A DNA stretch of 64,000 bases from Haliclona indistincta (taxonomy: Eukaryota > Porifera > Demospongiae > Haplosclerida > Chalinidae), in NCBI GenBank assembly GCA_964017065.1, contig OZ024788.1:8031202-8095201 (forward strand), read 5' to 3'. Of this stretch, positions 45,801 to 55,499 are shown one piece after another. The notes under the pieces were generated by a model. It saw nothing but the letters and a program-made list of their open reading frames with translations, had not been told where the DNA came from and did no database searches. The translations under genes and the position numbers were made by a program. The first letter of the stretch is position 1. Each line of letters starts with the position of its first letter.

Positions 45801-46604
45801 ACCAATCGAAGCCTTATTTTGCAGCAGTACCAAATAACTCAAAAGTAATCTTGCTGTACCGGATGCAAATCCTGAATATATTGATAAATAAATACCTCCA
45901 CCATAATCACTGTTGCAGCACTTGGTCATGTTGGAGTGTGATAGCTCCAGCGTATAGTCTGTGCCTGTACTGCTGCCATCACCATACCTGATACTAATAC
46001 CTCCTCCAAGTTCTAAAGTAAAGTTGCAATTAGCTGAATTATAGAAGGAGCAGTTAGTAATTAAAACATTGCCACTGTTATAAATAAGTAGTCCATATCC
46101 TGTCATGTGCTGTATTGAATTCTTGCGAAAAAATAATCCGTGGACATTTCCAAAATATATTACCATATGCTGATGGCCGTGTGTGTCAGCTCCTCCACAA
46201 TTGATTATTGTAAGATCATCAACTGTGATGCTATCGGAGTTAATAAAATATATTCCTCCTGTCCCTCTGGTGCAGTTGATGATGACAGTAGACTGCATGA
46301 CAGTCTCCTCAGGCCCTGCTACTGGCCACTGACCTTGTCCCTTCAGAGTTAGGTTTTGTACATTTCTGATCAATATGTAGTCATCTCTGTCATAACTGTG
46401 TTGTCCTTCTAAAAAGATGATGGTGGTGTTTGAAGTGAAGTAAGAATCATGCTGAGAAATATAGTGGGAGAGTTTCTGGCAATTAGTGCATGAATAATTG
46501 CCAGTACCATCATCAGGTGTGACATAGTATACATGGTCTGCAATTGTAAGAGCTGCAGTGAAAGATATAACCAATAACAGCATCAATACTGACTGTTTCG
46601 CCAT
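42810..46604 (-). CDS. Secreted beta-helix / multi-transmembrane receptor-like protein, paralogue 1 (1264 residues)
   Basis: One intron-less frame. Residues 1-22 are a signal peptide (MAKQSVLMLLLVISFTAALT). Residues about 60-600 carry repeated strands of the sort found in right-handed parallel beta-helices (LTLKGQGQWPVAG, SITVDDLTIINCGG, LELSHSNMTKCCNSDYGGGI, NNMTGLTMYSSGVIF, NNTADKQGGAIF) with many N-glycosylation sites. A cysteine-rich stretch follows (about 765-850: CPLGFIQTSGKCHC, RQCVANRAGILCGQCQ). Then come eight or nine hydrophobic segments (about 855-1190), including a YTKILLTVTNALSMY and PLLDAYGGPYKDNYRFW signature, and a cytosolic tail ending EREPLLFDT with an acidic dileucine motif. 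Cell-surface sensing or adhesion is inferred; no ligand is known. The ATG at 46604 is conserved with paralogue 3. Confidence 0.85.
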   Translation of the reverse strand: MAKQSVLMLLLVISFTAALTIADHVYYVTPDDGTGNYSCTNCQKLSHYISQHDSYFTSNTTIIFLEGQHSYDRDDYILIRNVQNLTLKGQGQWPVAGPEETVMQSTVIINCTRGTGGIYFINSDSITVDDLTIINCGGADTHGHQHMVIYFGNVHGLFFRKNSIQHMTGYGLLIYNSGNVLITNCSFYNSANCNFTLELGGGISIRYGDGSSTGTDYTLELSHSNMTKCCNSDYGGGIYLSIYSGFASGTARLLLSYLVLLQNKASIGGGGLATFAYENNGGQLILDINHCVIANGSAQTKKCDGPGDCYGLLNGGGGMYFEVYMKSTIRIQNANLTENVSPEAGEIYCSLDANASLSILNSTIVNTETYSKVGVVILNNVLSHIEINNVRMKFSNLLRYGLYNDQRHTAVSYDQVTHLQIKNCFFQSCHNMSVIVVLNAPLKTEIINSTFSNNTSDRRLRSVIFITDGDSHVTINSSVISDNNMTGLTMYSSGVIFSGDNVIQNNRDSNGAGIVLLQPAYMVVHGELLLSNNTADKQGGAIFANPGVILQDTVHPCSLYLVDNSSSIEFSGNRATEGGSDMYGATLMGCRNYETSQFVQHVPHVGQKNQTSWFFKTPLSAHFHFNNVDRLSSLSSDPVMVCFCNNSNLPDCSDRTHHMQTYPGLEISTSIATVGYYGGTSPGVVQVTAQHAALLRWYGQNKTTSCFPLHILLKNTSSTTALVNVAVDGGLPGWSVSLAVEILDCPLGFIQTSGKCHCEPFLDANNVQCNVSLTPFKFARSGNGWFGHINNTQCVTGTTNCPFDYCNQSKLSFDIMAPDRQCVANRAGILCGQCQSHLSIMLGSNHCGTCSNWYLFLLPVFGLAGIVLIAMLMFLNMSVSVGTINGLLFYANMVKLNEAFFLPNGSVPVVSQFISWLNLDLGIEVCLFDGLDGYWNTWLQFVFPAYLFLLMGCIIVGCRYSVWLCRLCGSHAVPALATLFLMSYTKILLTVTNALSMYRLPCNDSILIVWSVDGNIEYGNGKHIILVIFSCGIFVIGLTYPMLMLCAPMIEKYSHKCISHQLYIMTKFKPLLDAYGGPYKDNYRFWTSVNLLVRLVVTVVFSFTSGRLVVINSYIITSAIVGIFTFWSFTKGVYKSIYLTALEIFYLLNLFVLSTATLATISTGAEHSQIVTIVSVCMSLSVYLVTIAVHLWWKFDLKNIKRRLRLNYNQPEYAALPQVAADEDNEVDRSPDTPPHQFLQQFPIHNAEPISPVLLEREPLLFDT

Positions 46605-47086
46605 CTGCTGGACAGAGTTGGGGGTGCAGAGTGAAGCAAAGACACTGGTTTCTGCTTACTGTTTTATAGGATAGTGAAGCCATAATACAAATACATGTCC
46701 TGTAACTTCATTAGTCTTGTTATGGGATGTTACTCATTATTTCATGATTATTCTAGTTAGCTCTATACACTTGTGATGACTGAAACACTTCCTGGGGAGT
46801 ACTATGCTGCTAGACCAAACCTTCATTGATATGTATCATGGCAATTGTTATTGTTTCCAGGGAAATATCTATCCATCATTGCTTTAGACAAATCATCACA
46901 AATTGTGGGTGTTATACCATTGCTGTATACTACATTGTTTTTACTGAGCTGCATAGTATCCAAGATCCCTCATGTTGCTGAACAAGTCATCGTATAACCA
47001 TTACTAATATACCCACATAATTATCATTCATTATAAAATCAATTATTGTTTTACACAGGAAAATGCATACACACCTAACTTGTCAT
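46605..47086. promoter_or_regulatory. Duplicated 5' flank of paralogue 1
   Basis: Non-coding. This stretch is closely similar to the flank of paralogue 3 at 59298-59771, including the ACACTTCCTGGGGAGTA and GTTTCCAGGGAAATATCTAT segments, so the duplicated unit included the upstream region and very likely the promoter. No specific motif is assigned. Confidence 0.5.
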
Positions 47087-47138
47087 TTAATCCTTTATTT
47101 CTACTACTATCATTCCATTTTCTACCACTCCAAGCACA

Positions 47139-47139
<1 letters not shown>
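47087..47139 (-). pseudogene. Orphan copy of the last-exon tail of the SbsA-Ig gene
   Basis: Fifty-two bases match 59772-59823, encoding LGVVENGMIVVEIKD and its stop, then homology ends abruptly at the start of a minisatellite element. It marks the outer edge of the duplication that produced paralogue 1. Confidence 0.75.
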
Positions 47140-48092
<953 letters not shown>

Positions 48093-48445
48093 TTGTCTCT
48101 TGTACTTTAGGTTGCTAGTCCAGGTAACAGCGCTTCTATTGAGATGTACAATAGGCAATTGTCTCAACTAAGTCACTCAGTGCAGTTCAGTGGTAATGCT
48201 CTACCAGTGCCCTCATATATGGAAAAGTATCCTTACATAATTATTGTCGGCATGCATAATACTTATAATTGTTAGTTTCGGTCATTCCCTAACTGTAAAA
48301 ACAGCTGGCTTTTCTATCGTATATGGAGAACTGACTAGATAGAATAATAACAGTACTATAATGCTAATGACAAAATGCTGATCAAAAAATGGTTACAAAT
48401 CTTAATTGAGTAGCTGTATTTGTGATAATTTGAACATGCATAGTA
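48093..48445. other. No gene seen
   Basis: Unique non-coding sequence between the minisatellite element and the 3' end of paralogue 2. Confidence 0.5.
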
Positions 48446-51400
48446 TCAGTTAAACAAAAGTGGTTCTCTTGCTATCAGCACTGGAGATGGAGATGCAGGT
48501 TCTTCAGCATTATCAAAACGAAATTCTAAAACAAATCGATTCTCTCCTCTTTGTGAGCCATACACTATTGATGGAGGGGATCCCACTGGCTCATCATCCT
48601 CATCTGCTGCTACCTGGGGCACTTCTATATACTCTGGTTGCTCTTTAAATCCCAACTTTCTTTTTATCTTCTTGAAGTCAAAGTTTTGCCAAAGATCCAC
48701 TGCCACAGTGACAAGACAGACTATTAAGGACAGACTAACGGAGATGATGGTTGGAATTTGAGAATGCTTTGACCTGAAAGAAGTGAGAGCTGAAGTTGCA
48801 GTGCTCAGGAAAAATAAGTTAAGAAGATAAAAGGTTTCAAGTACGCTTATATAAGAGGTTTTATAAACGCCTTTTGTGAAAGACCAAAATGTAAGGATGC
48901 CGACTACTGTTGTAGTGATGATGTAAGCGTTAAGAACAGAATATTGTCCCGAAGTAAAGGTGATCATCACTGTAATGACCAGGCGCATCAATAGACTTAC
49001 TCCAGTCCAAAATTGGTAGTTGTTTTTGTATGGTTGTTGATAAGCATCCAACAATGGTTTTATCTTTGCTCCTATGGACCAGTGATACTTTTCAAGCAAA
49101 GGACCACACATCACTAAAGAAAGATAATCTAGTTCAACAAATAGTATACCACAGGAGAACACCAGCAGAACAAGGTGTTTACCACTACTGTACTCAATGT
49201 TACCATCTACACTCCACACTGTCAAAATACTGTCATTGCATGGCAACGGATACATGGAAAGTGCGTTAGCAACAGTGATTAGGATTTTGGTGTAGGACAT
49301 GAGAAACAGTGTAGCTAGTGCTGGGACAGCATGAGAGCCACACAACCTGCAAAGCCACACAGAGTAGCGGCACCCCACAATAATACAACCCATGAGCAAG
49401 AACAGGTAAGCAGGAAAGACAAACTGTAGCCAAGTGTTCCAGTAGCCATCCAGTCCATCAAACAAGCACACTTCAATACCTAGGTCAAGATTCAGCCATG
49501 ATATGAACTGGCTCACCACGGGAACACTACCATTTGGAAGGAAGAAAGCTTCATTGAGCTTTACCATGTTAGCATAGAACAGTAGTCCATTGATAGTTCC
49601 GACAGAGACACTCATGTTAAGAAACATCAGCATTGCTATCAACACTATGCCAGCAAGGCCAAACACTGGCAACAAGAAAAGATACCAATTGGAGCAAGTA
49701 CCACAGTGATTGGATCCCAGCATGATACTAAGGTGAGACTGGCATTGTCCACAGAGTATGCCTGCTCTATTGGCCACACACTGACGATCAGGTGCCATGA
49801 TGTCAAACGATAATTTAGATTGATTGCAGTAGTCAAACGGACAATTAGTAGTACCAGTCACACACTGAGTGTTGTTGATGTGGCCAAACCAACCATTGCC
49901 CGATCTTGCAAATTTGAAAGGAGTGAGAGACACGTTGCATTGGACACTATTAGCATCCAAGAATGGCTCACAATGGCACTCTCCAGATGTCTGTATAAAG
50001 CCAAGTGGACACTCTAAAATCTCCACAGCCAGAGACACATTCCAGCCTGGTAGTCCACCATCTACTCTAATGTCAACCAGTGCTGTTGTTGAAGAAGTAT
50101 TTTGCAGAAGAATGTGGAGCTGGAAACAGTTAATTGTCTTATTTTGACCGTAATGCCGAGCTAGAGTTGCATTTTGAGCTGTAATTATCACATCACCAGG
50201 ACTTGTACCACCATAGTATCCTACTGTCGCTATTGATGTGCTGATCTCTAGTCCTGGATACGATTGTATTTGATGAGTTCTATCAGAGCAGTCTGTTGCA
50301 TTGTTAGTATTACAAAAGCACACCATGTTGGGATCAGATGATAAAGAAGAGAGCCTGTCAGTGTGGCTAAACTTTAAATATTTTCTAAGAGGAGTATCAA
50401 AGTACCATGATGTTTCATTGGGCAATCCTTCATGTTGTATATGTTGGACTGATTGTTTGTGTAGGTGCTTATTAATAATATAATTTTCGCAACCCATGAG
50501 CTTAACACCATACATATCACTTCCTCCTTCTCTTGCTCTGTTTCCTGATAACATCACCGAGCTAGAATTGTTGACAAAGTATATTGAGCAAGGATGCATA
50601 GTGTAATCTGTAAGTAATGGTTCGTTGACATAAATTGCTCCTCCTTGTTTGTCAGCAGTGTTGTTACTCATAAGCAACTCGCCATGAACTACTATATAGG
50701 CAGGCTCTGAAAGCATTATACCAGCTCCATATGAGCCTCTGTTGTTTTGTATCACATTGCGGCCTGTTAGTATAACACTGGATGAAATAATAGTTAATCC
50801 TGTCATATTGTTGTCTGATATAATGGATGATTTAATGGTAATATTGTAATTTCCACCTGAAACTTTGATAACTGATTGACCATTCGTGTTTTTTGAAAAA
50901 GTGCAATTTTTGATTTCAGTTTTGGGCACATCAGATAATTCGACAATTGCAGAAAAATTATGACAATTCTCAAATTGGCAGTTTTCAATTTGGATAGAGG
51001 GAGTAGCAGTAGGATTAACGATAGCAGGTAGGGCATTGCTGTCATAAAGTGCTAAGCATATTCCGCATGATATCGACGATGATAGATTACTAAGTCTAAT
51101 TCTCATTGTGTTGAGTTCAATGTGTGCTGAAGTATCCATGATCATGAAAACTCCAACTGTTGAGTATGTCTTTGTGTTTATAATTGTTGAGTTTAGAATA
51201 GACAATGAAGCATTCTGTCTTAAACTACAAGATATTTCACCAGCAGAAGGGGAAGAATTCTCTTCAAATTTACTGTGTTGGATTGTAATCGTTGTTGGAA
51301 CAGCAATTAGAATACCAATGGCACCTCCACCATCTATTATAGAAGTATCTGTATGTCTTGTTTTTGTTGCAGATCCATTGGCAAACAGGCAATGATCTAT

Positions 51401-52255
51401 ATCAAATGTCACATTACCTTCACCTCTCATACATACTCCTAAGCCACCTCCACTATCAAATCCGTAATTATTTAACAGAATCAAATCGCTAAAAAGCAAT
51501 CTTATTCTGCCAAATCTTGATTCCGTTTTGATATGTATGCCTCCTCCAATATTATAGCTACAACACTTGGTCATGTTAGAATGTGACAGCTCCAGTGTGT
51601 ATATCATGTTACTCAACTCATTATATTGAATGAATAGTCCTCCTCCGAGTTCTAGAAACTCATTTGTAAAATTACATGAAGCTGAGTGATAGTAGGAGCA
51701 GTCACTGACTGTAACATTGCCACAGTTACGAACCTCTAGCCCATATCCTGTCATGTGTTGTATCGAATTTCTGTAAAAGAGCAGAGTCTTGACATTATCA
51801 AACAAAATTGCCACTTGGTTATCAACTCCACCACAATTGACTATTGTAAGACCCTCAACAGTGATGCTATCAGAGGTGTTAAAGTAGAATCCTCCTCTCT
51901 CTTTTGTGCAGTTGATAATGACAGTAGACTGCATCACAGTCTCCTCAGGTCCTGCTACCGGCCACTGACCTTGTCCCTTCAGAGTCAGGTTGTGTACATT
52001 ACTGACATACACTAGATACTCTCTGTCAAAGCTGTGCTGTCCTTCCAAGAAGATGATGGTGGTATCTGAAGTGAAGTAAGATTCAGGGTTGGAAATATAG
52101 TACGAGAGATTGTGGCACATTGCACACGAGTGCTTGTGGCCATCAGGTATGACATAGTAGACATAATCTGCAATTGTGAAAGGTACAATGAACAACAGCA
52201 GTAGCACTACAGGTAACATTTCTGTACAGTGCATGTACAATGACAATGTTAGCAA
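48446..52255 (-). CDS. Secreted beta-helix / multi-transmembrane receptor-like protein, paralogue 2 (1269 residues)
   Basis: Same architecture as its neighbours in one intron-less frame, but the most diverged member. Signal peptide: the frame opens at 52255, but an ATG 12 codons in (52219, MLPVVLLLLFIVPFTIA) gives a cleaner one and may be the true start. The beta-helix region (about 60-620) differs from paralogue 1 at many positions, and the last third (from about residue 1030: EKYHWSIGAKIKPLLDAYQ, YQFWTGVSLLMRLVITV) is also diverged. In between, from about SGECHCEPFLDAN to SYTKIL, it is nearly identical to paralogue 1, which indicates gene conversion. The tail ends AREPLLFN, lacking the acidic residue of the dileucine motif in the other two. 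Confidence 0.85.
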   Translation of the reverse strand: MLTLSLYMHCTEMLPVVLLLLFIVPFTIADYVYYVIPDGHKHSCAMCHNLSYYISNPESYFTSDTTIIFLEGQHSFDREYLVYVSNVHNLTLKGQGQWPVAGPEETVMQSTVIINCTKERGGFYFNTSDSITVEGLTIVNCGGVDNQVAILFDNVKTLLFYRNSIQHMTGYGLEVRNCGNVTVSDCSYYHSASCNFTNEFLELGGGLFIQYNELSNMIYTLELSHSNMTKCCSYNIGGGIHIKTESRFGRIRLLFSDLILLNNYGFDSGGGLGVCMRGEGNVTFDIDHCLFANGSATKTRHTDTSIIDGGGAIGILIAVPTTITIQHSKFEENSSPSAGEISCSLRQNASLSILNSTIINTKTYSTVGVFMIMDTSAHIELNTMRIRLSNLSSSISCGICLALYDSNALPAIVNPTATPSIQIENCQFENCHNFSAIVELSDVPKTEIKNCTFSKNTNGQSVIKVSGGNYNITIKSSIISDNNMTGLTIISSSVILTGRNVIQNNRGSYGAGIMLSEPAYIVVHGELLMSNNTADKQGGAIYVNEPLLTDYTMHPCSIYFVNNSSSVMLSGNRAREGGSDMYGVKLMGCENYIINKHLHKQSVQHIQHEGLPNETSWYFDTPLRKYLKFSHTDRLSSLSSDPNMVCFCNTNNATDCSDRTHQIQSYPGLEISTSIATVGYYGGTSPGDVIITAQNATLARHYGQNKTINCFQLHILLQNTSSTTALVDIRVDGGLPGWNVSLAVEILECPLGFIQTSGECHCEPFLDANSVQCNVSLTPFKFARSGNGWFGHINNTQCVTGTTNCPFDYCNQSKLSFDIMAPDRQCVANRAGILCGQCQSHLSIMLGSNHCGTCSNWYLFLLPVFGLAGIVLIAMLMFLNMSVSVGTINGLLFYANMVKLNEAFFLPNGSVPVVSQFISWLNLDLGIEVCLFDGLDGYWNTWLQFVFPAYLFLLMGCIIVGCRYSVWLCRLCGSHAVPALATLFLMSYTKILITVANALSMYPLPCNDSILTVWSVDGNIEYSSGKHLVLLVFSCGILFVELDYLSLVMCGPLLEKYHWSIGAKIKPLLDAYQQPYKNNYQFWTGVSLLMRLVITVMITFTSGQYSVLNAYIITTTVVGILTFWSFTKGVYKTSYISVLETFYLLNLFFLSTATSALTSFRSKHSQIPTIISVSLSLIVCLVTVAVDLWQNFDFKKIKRKLGFKEQPEYIEVPQVAADEDDEPVGSPPSIVYGSQRGENRFVLEFRFDNAEEPASPSPVLIAREPLLFN

Positions 52256-53073
52256 TACAAGTCATTAATTTTATATAGTATAGTGAATCCATAGTAATTT
52301 GCTTAACTAAACATGCACTGATTGTGTGTTTATACATCCTGTCAGAGTGAGACAGCTATTGTGTACATGTACATAATTTGATAATCATGCTATGAGTTGC
52401 TGAATCTGTCAGTCACAACAATAGAGTTTTGGGATTGTCTATGATTCACTGCTGGGAGACAAAACAAAATAGCATAATGGTATGTATCACAGAGAGGGCT
52501 CTGACACTTGCACATGCATTCTTACATGATCATACCACTAACAACAAGAAAATAAAAAGATTTCTATCGAAATCAAAAGGATGTAGGGTTGTGAAATCTA
52601 CTACTGGTCCACAATGTAAAATAACAAGGAACAAGCATGGAATGGTAACACGATTGACTTGCTAACAGACCATAGATCCCTACATCAGTGGCTGCTTTGG
52701 CTGACTATAGCTAGTTCTGCTAGTTGCTGTTGATTGACACCTGACGTGCATTCTTATGTGCAGCCACTGATGTAGGGATCTATGGTCTGTTAGCAAGTCA
52801 ATCGTGTTACCATTCCATGCTTGTTCCTTGTTAGTTTACATTGTGGACCAGTGGTAGATTTCACAACCCTACATCCTTTTGATTTCGATAGAAATCTTTT
52901 TATGTTCTTGTTTGTGTCCTTTTTTTCTTATTCAGTGATGTGCAGTTCAATATCATGCATGTACTGAGCCGTCATTGTTTCCACCATTGGTTTAGTTTTC
53001 CTGTTATTGATGGCTTTTCCTTTATTAACAATTTTAAACTTGTAGCTAAAAATAATATTATTGTTATGCTGTA
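52256..53073. other. 5' flank of paralogue 2, containing a foldback repeat
   Basis: The flank is unrelated to those of paralogues 1 and 3. It contains the foldback repeat copy 2 at 52544-52911 and no gene. Confidence 0.5.
52544..52911. mobile_element. Foldback repeat, copy 2 of 3
   Basis: Arms ACAAGAAAATAAAAAGATTT to the inverse; inner CATAGATCCCTACATCAGTG / CACTGATGTAGGGATCTATG pair. Shortest of the three copies. Confidence 0.8.
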
Positions 53074-55005
53074 TTAGGGAGACACGGTAGTGTCTCCCTA
53101 TGTAGGGATGAACGAGAAAACAAGATGGCGGCTACATACAATGTATTAGCGTTCAAACGCTGATATTTCGCCTGGTGATGAATTTTATACGTCCATAGAC
53201 ACTTAGATCTGCTATCTGGCGTTGCCCCATCTTACAGCAGCAAGGAGATTGCTCGAAATTGTTACTAAAGTGATGAACCTGGAAACGGTGAAAATCGACT
53301 TTCGTCATCTTCGTTTTCTTCTTCTTCTTTCTTCTTTCTTCCACTCGCCTAGCGCCTTTACGCGAGCAGTGCCGAGACCAAAACACCCACGAACAGTCGT
53401 GAAATTCTCCTGGCATGTGCCTTTTGAACTTTGTTTTTAGCGTAACGGCGATATAAATTCAGCGATTTCTCGATCGTGATCCATTGTCAGCTTAGTGTTA
53501 GACGCCATTATTGTGATTGCGTAATACGCACGTGACCAAGCAGTGGCTAGCGCACGTGACCAAGCAGCTAGAGTATCGCCGCGCCGTATGGATCAATATG
53601 ACGGAGAACACATACCCGGCATTTGTCTGGAGTCTTCGAAGAACGGTAAGCTCGTGTAGGATCGCCATTCTGCGCTTGCCAGATAATTATAACCGCTATA
53701 TAGGTCTACAAACAAGGGTGGGCGGGGCTCGTATGCAATGCATGCATACGTAGGCGACTAGGCAGAGCTGATATGTCAATTTTAGCTACAAGTTTAGGGA
53801 AAGCCATCAGCAACAGCAATACTAAACTAATGGTGGAAACAAAGACTTCTCAGTACATGCATGATATTGAACTGCACTTCACTGAAAAAGAAAAAAGGAC
53901 ACAAACAAGTAAATTAAAAAGATTTCTATCGAAATCAAAAGGATGTAGTGATGAAGAAATCTACCACTGGTTCACAATGTAAACCAACAAGGAACAAGCA
54001 TGGAATGGTAACACGATTGACTTGCTAACAGACCATAGATCCCTACATCAGTGGCTGTACATAAGACTATGATCAATATTTTGTCACAAACAGCTGAATT
54101 CAATTCAATGCATGTCAGGTGTCAGTCAACAGTAACTAGCTGGACTAGCTATAGTCAGGCCACAGCAGCCACTGATGTAGGGATCTATGGTCTGTTAGCA
54201 AGTCAATCGTGTTACCATTCCATGCTTGTTCCTTGTTGGTTTACATTGTGAACCAGTGGTAGATTTCTTCATCACTACATCCTTTTGATTTCGATAGAAA
54301 TCTTTTTAATTTACTTGTATCAGGTCGCCTACGCATGGCGCATGCATGCAGGCTAGGCATGCATTCGAGCCCCGCCCACACTTGTTTGTAGACCATACGG
54401 CGGTTATAATGATCTGGCGAGCGCAGAATGCTGATTTTACACGAGCTTACAGTTCTTCGACGACTCCAGACAAATATGTGTTCTCCATGTTCCATACGGC
54501 GCGGCTATACTCAAGCTAGTGCTCGGTCACGTGCGCTAGCCACTTCTTGGTCACGTGCGTATTGCGCAATCACACTAATGGCGTCTAACACTTAGCTGAC
54601 AATGGATCACGATCGAGAACTCGCGGAATGTATATCGCCGTTTCGCTAAAAACAAAGTTCAAAAGGCACCTGCCAGGAGAATTTTTTTACGACTGTTCGT
54701 GGGTGTTTTGGTCTCGTCACTGCTCGCGTAAAGGCGCTAGGCGAGTTGAAGAAAGAAGAAGAAAACGAAGATGACGAAAGTCGATTTTCACCGTTTCCAG
54801 GATCGTCACTTTAGTAACAATTTCGAGCAATCTCCTTGCTACTGTAAGATGGGGCAACGCCAGAGAGCAGATCTAAGTGTCTTTAGACGTATAAAATTCA
54901 TCGCCAGGCGAAATATCAGCGTTTGAACGCTAATACATTGTATGTAGCCGCCATCTTGTTTTCTCGTTCAACCCTACATAGGGAGGCACTACCGTGCCTC
55001 CCTAA
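53074..55005. mobile_element. TA-flanked long-TIR element (1.9 kb), second copy
   Basis: Ends TTAGGGAGACACGGTAGTGT and, inverted, TTAGGGAGGCACGGTAGTGC, with TA outside both (53072-53073, 55006-55007). The arms are about 690 bp each and strongly similar, with subterminal CTACATACAATGTATTAGCG. The middle is occupied by a foldback repeat (53905-54318). Non-autonomous: no transposase seen. Same family as 35482-42660. Confidence 0.85.
53905..54318. mobile_element. Foldback repeat, copy 3 of 3, nested in the TA-flanked element
   Basis: Arms ACAAGTAAATTAAAAAGATT and inverse, inner ACCATAGATCCCTACATCAG pair, loop at about 54060-54160. Both long-TIR copies carry this repeat near their centre, so it may be part of that family's original interior. 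Confidence 0.75.
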
Positions 55006-55007
55006 TA

Positions 55008-55499
55008 AAAACACTTCATGTAGTTGTATCCACAGCAAAGACAGAGAAGACTCAGCTTTTAACAAAAATGGCAGACTGACAGTGAATGAACAGAACCACC
55101 AGGGCGTACTAACTGAGTGATCGACATTGCCCCAATTCAACTTGGGTTTTTCAAACATGAAACCACTTCAAAGTTGGATGATGCTAAATGTGCTGGTACA
55201 TGGCATTGTCTGTTAAAAAAGGGGAATTGAGCATATCTTCTTATAAAGAAAATTCTGATGTCAACCCCACTTTGAGGCTCTGAATTTTGTGCAAGCCTAA
55301 AAACTTTCTTTATGTAGATCTTTTCGCCACAGTGTCTACGATCAGTGAAAAAAGATATCACGCAAACCCAGAATAAAATCGAATAGTTGTCAGCTACAAA
55401 TTTATATTGCTAGTGGAGGACCACTGGAGGTCTGTTAAAGATACTGATGACTTCTACTTAGCATCTTTTACACATGTATAGAAACATCTTACATACAAA
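55008..55499. other. 3' flank of paralogue 3; no gene
   Basis: The piece at about 55410-55470 (GGAGGTCTGTTAAAGATACT) is shared with the 3' flank of paralogue 1 (about 42690-42740), so the duplicated unit extends past the stop codons. Confidence 0.5.

Noticed and set aside
43440..46352. Plus-strand open frames of 60-80 codons inside the receptor genes (also within 48460-52015 and 56886-59108)
   Set aside because: They are antisense shadows of the three long minus-strand genes and repeat in register only because the genes are paralogous.
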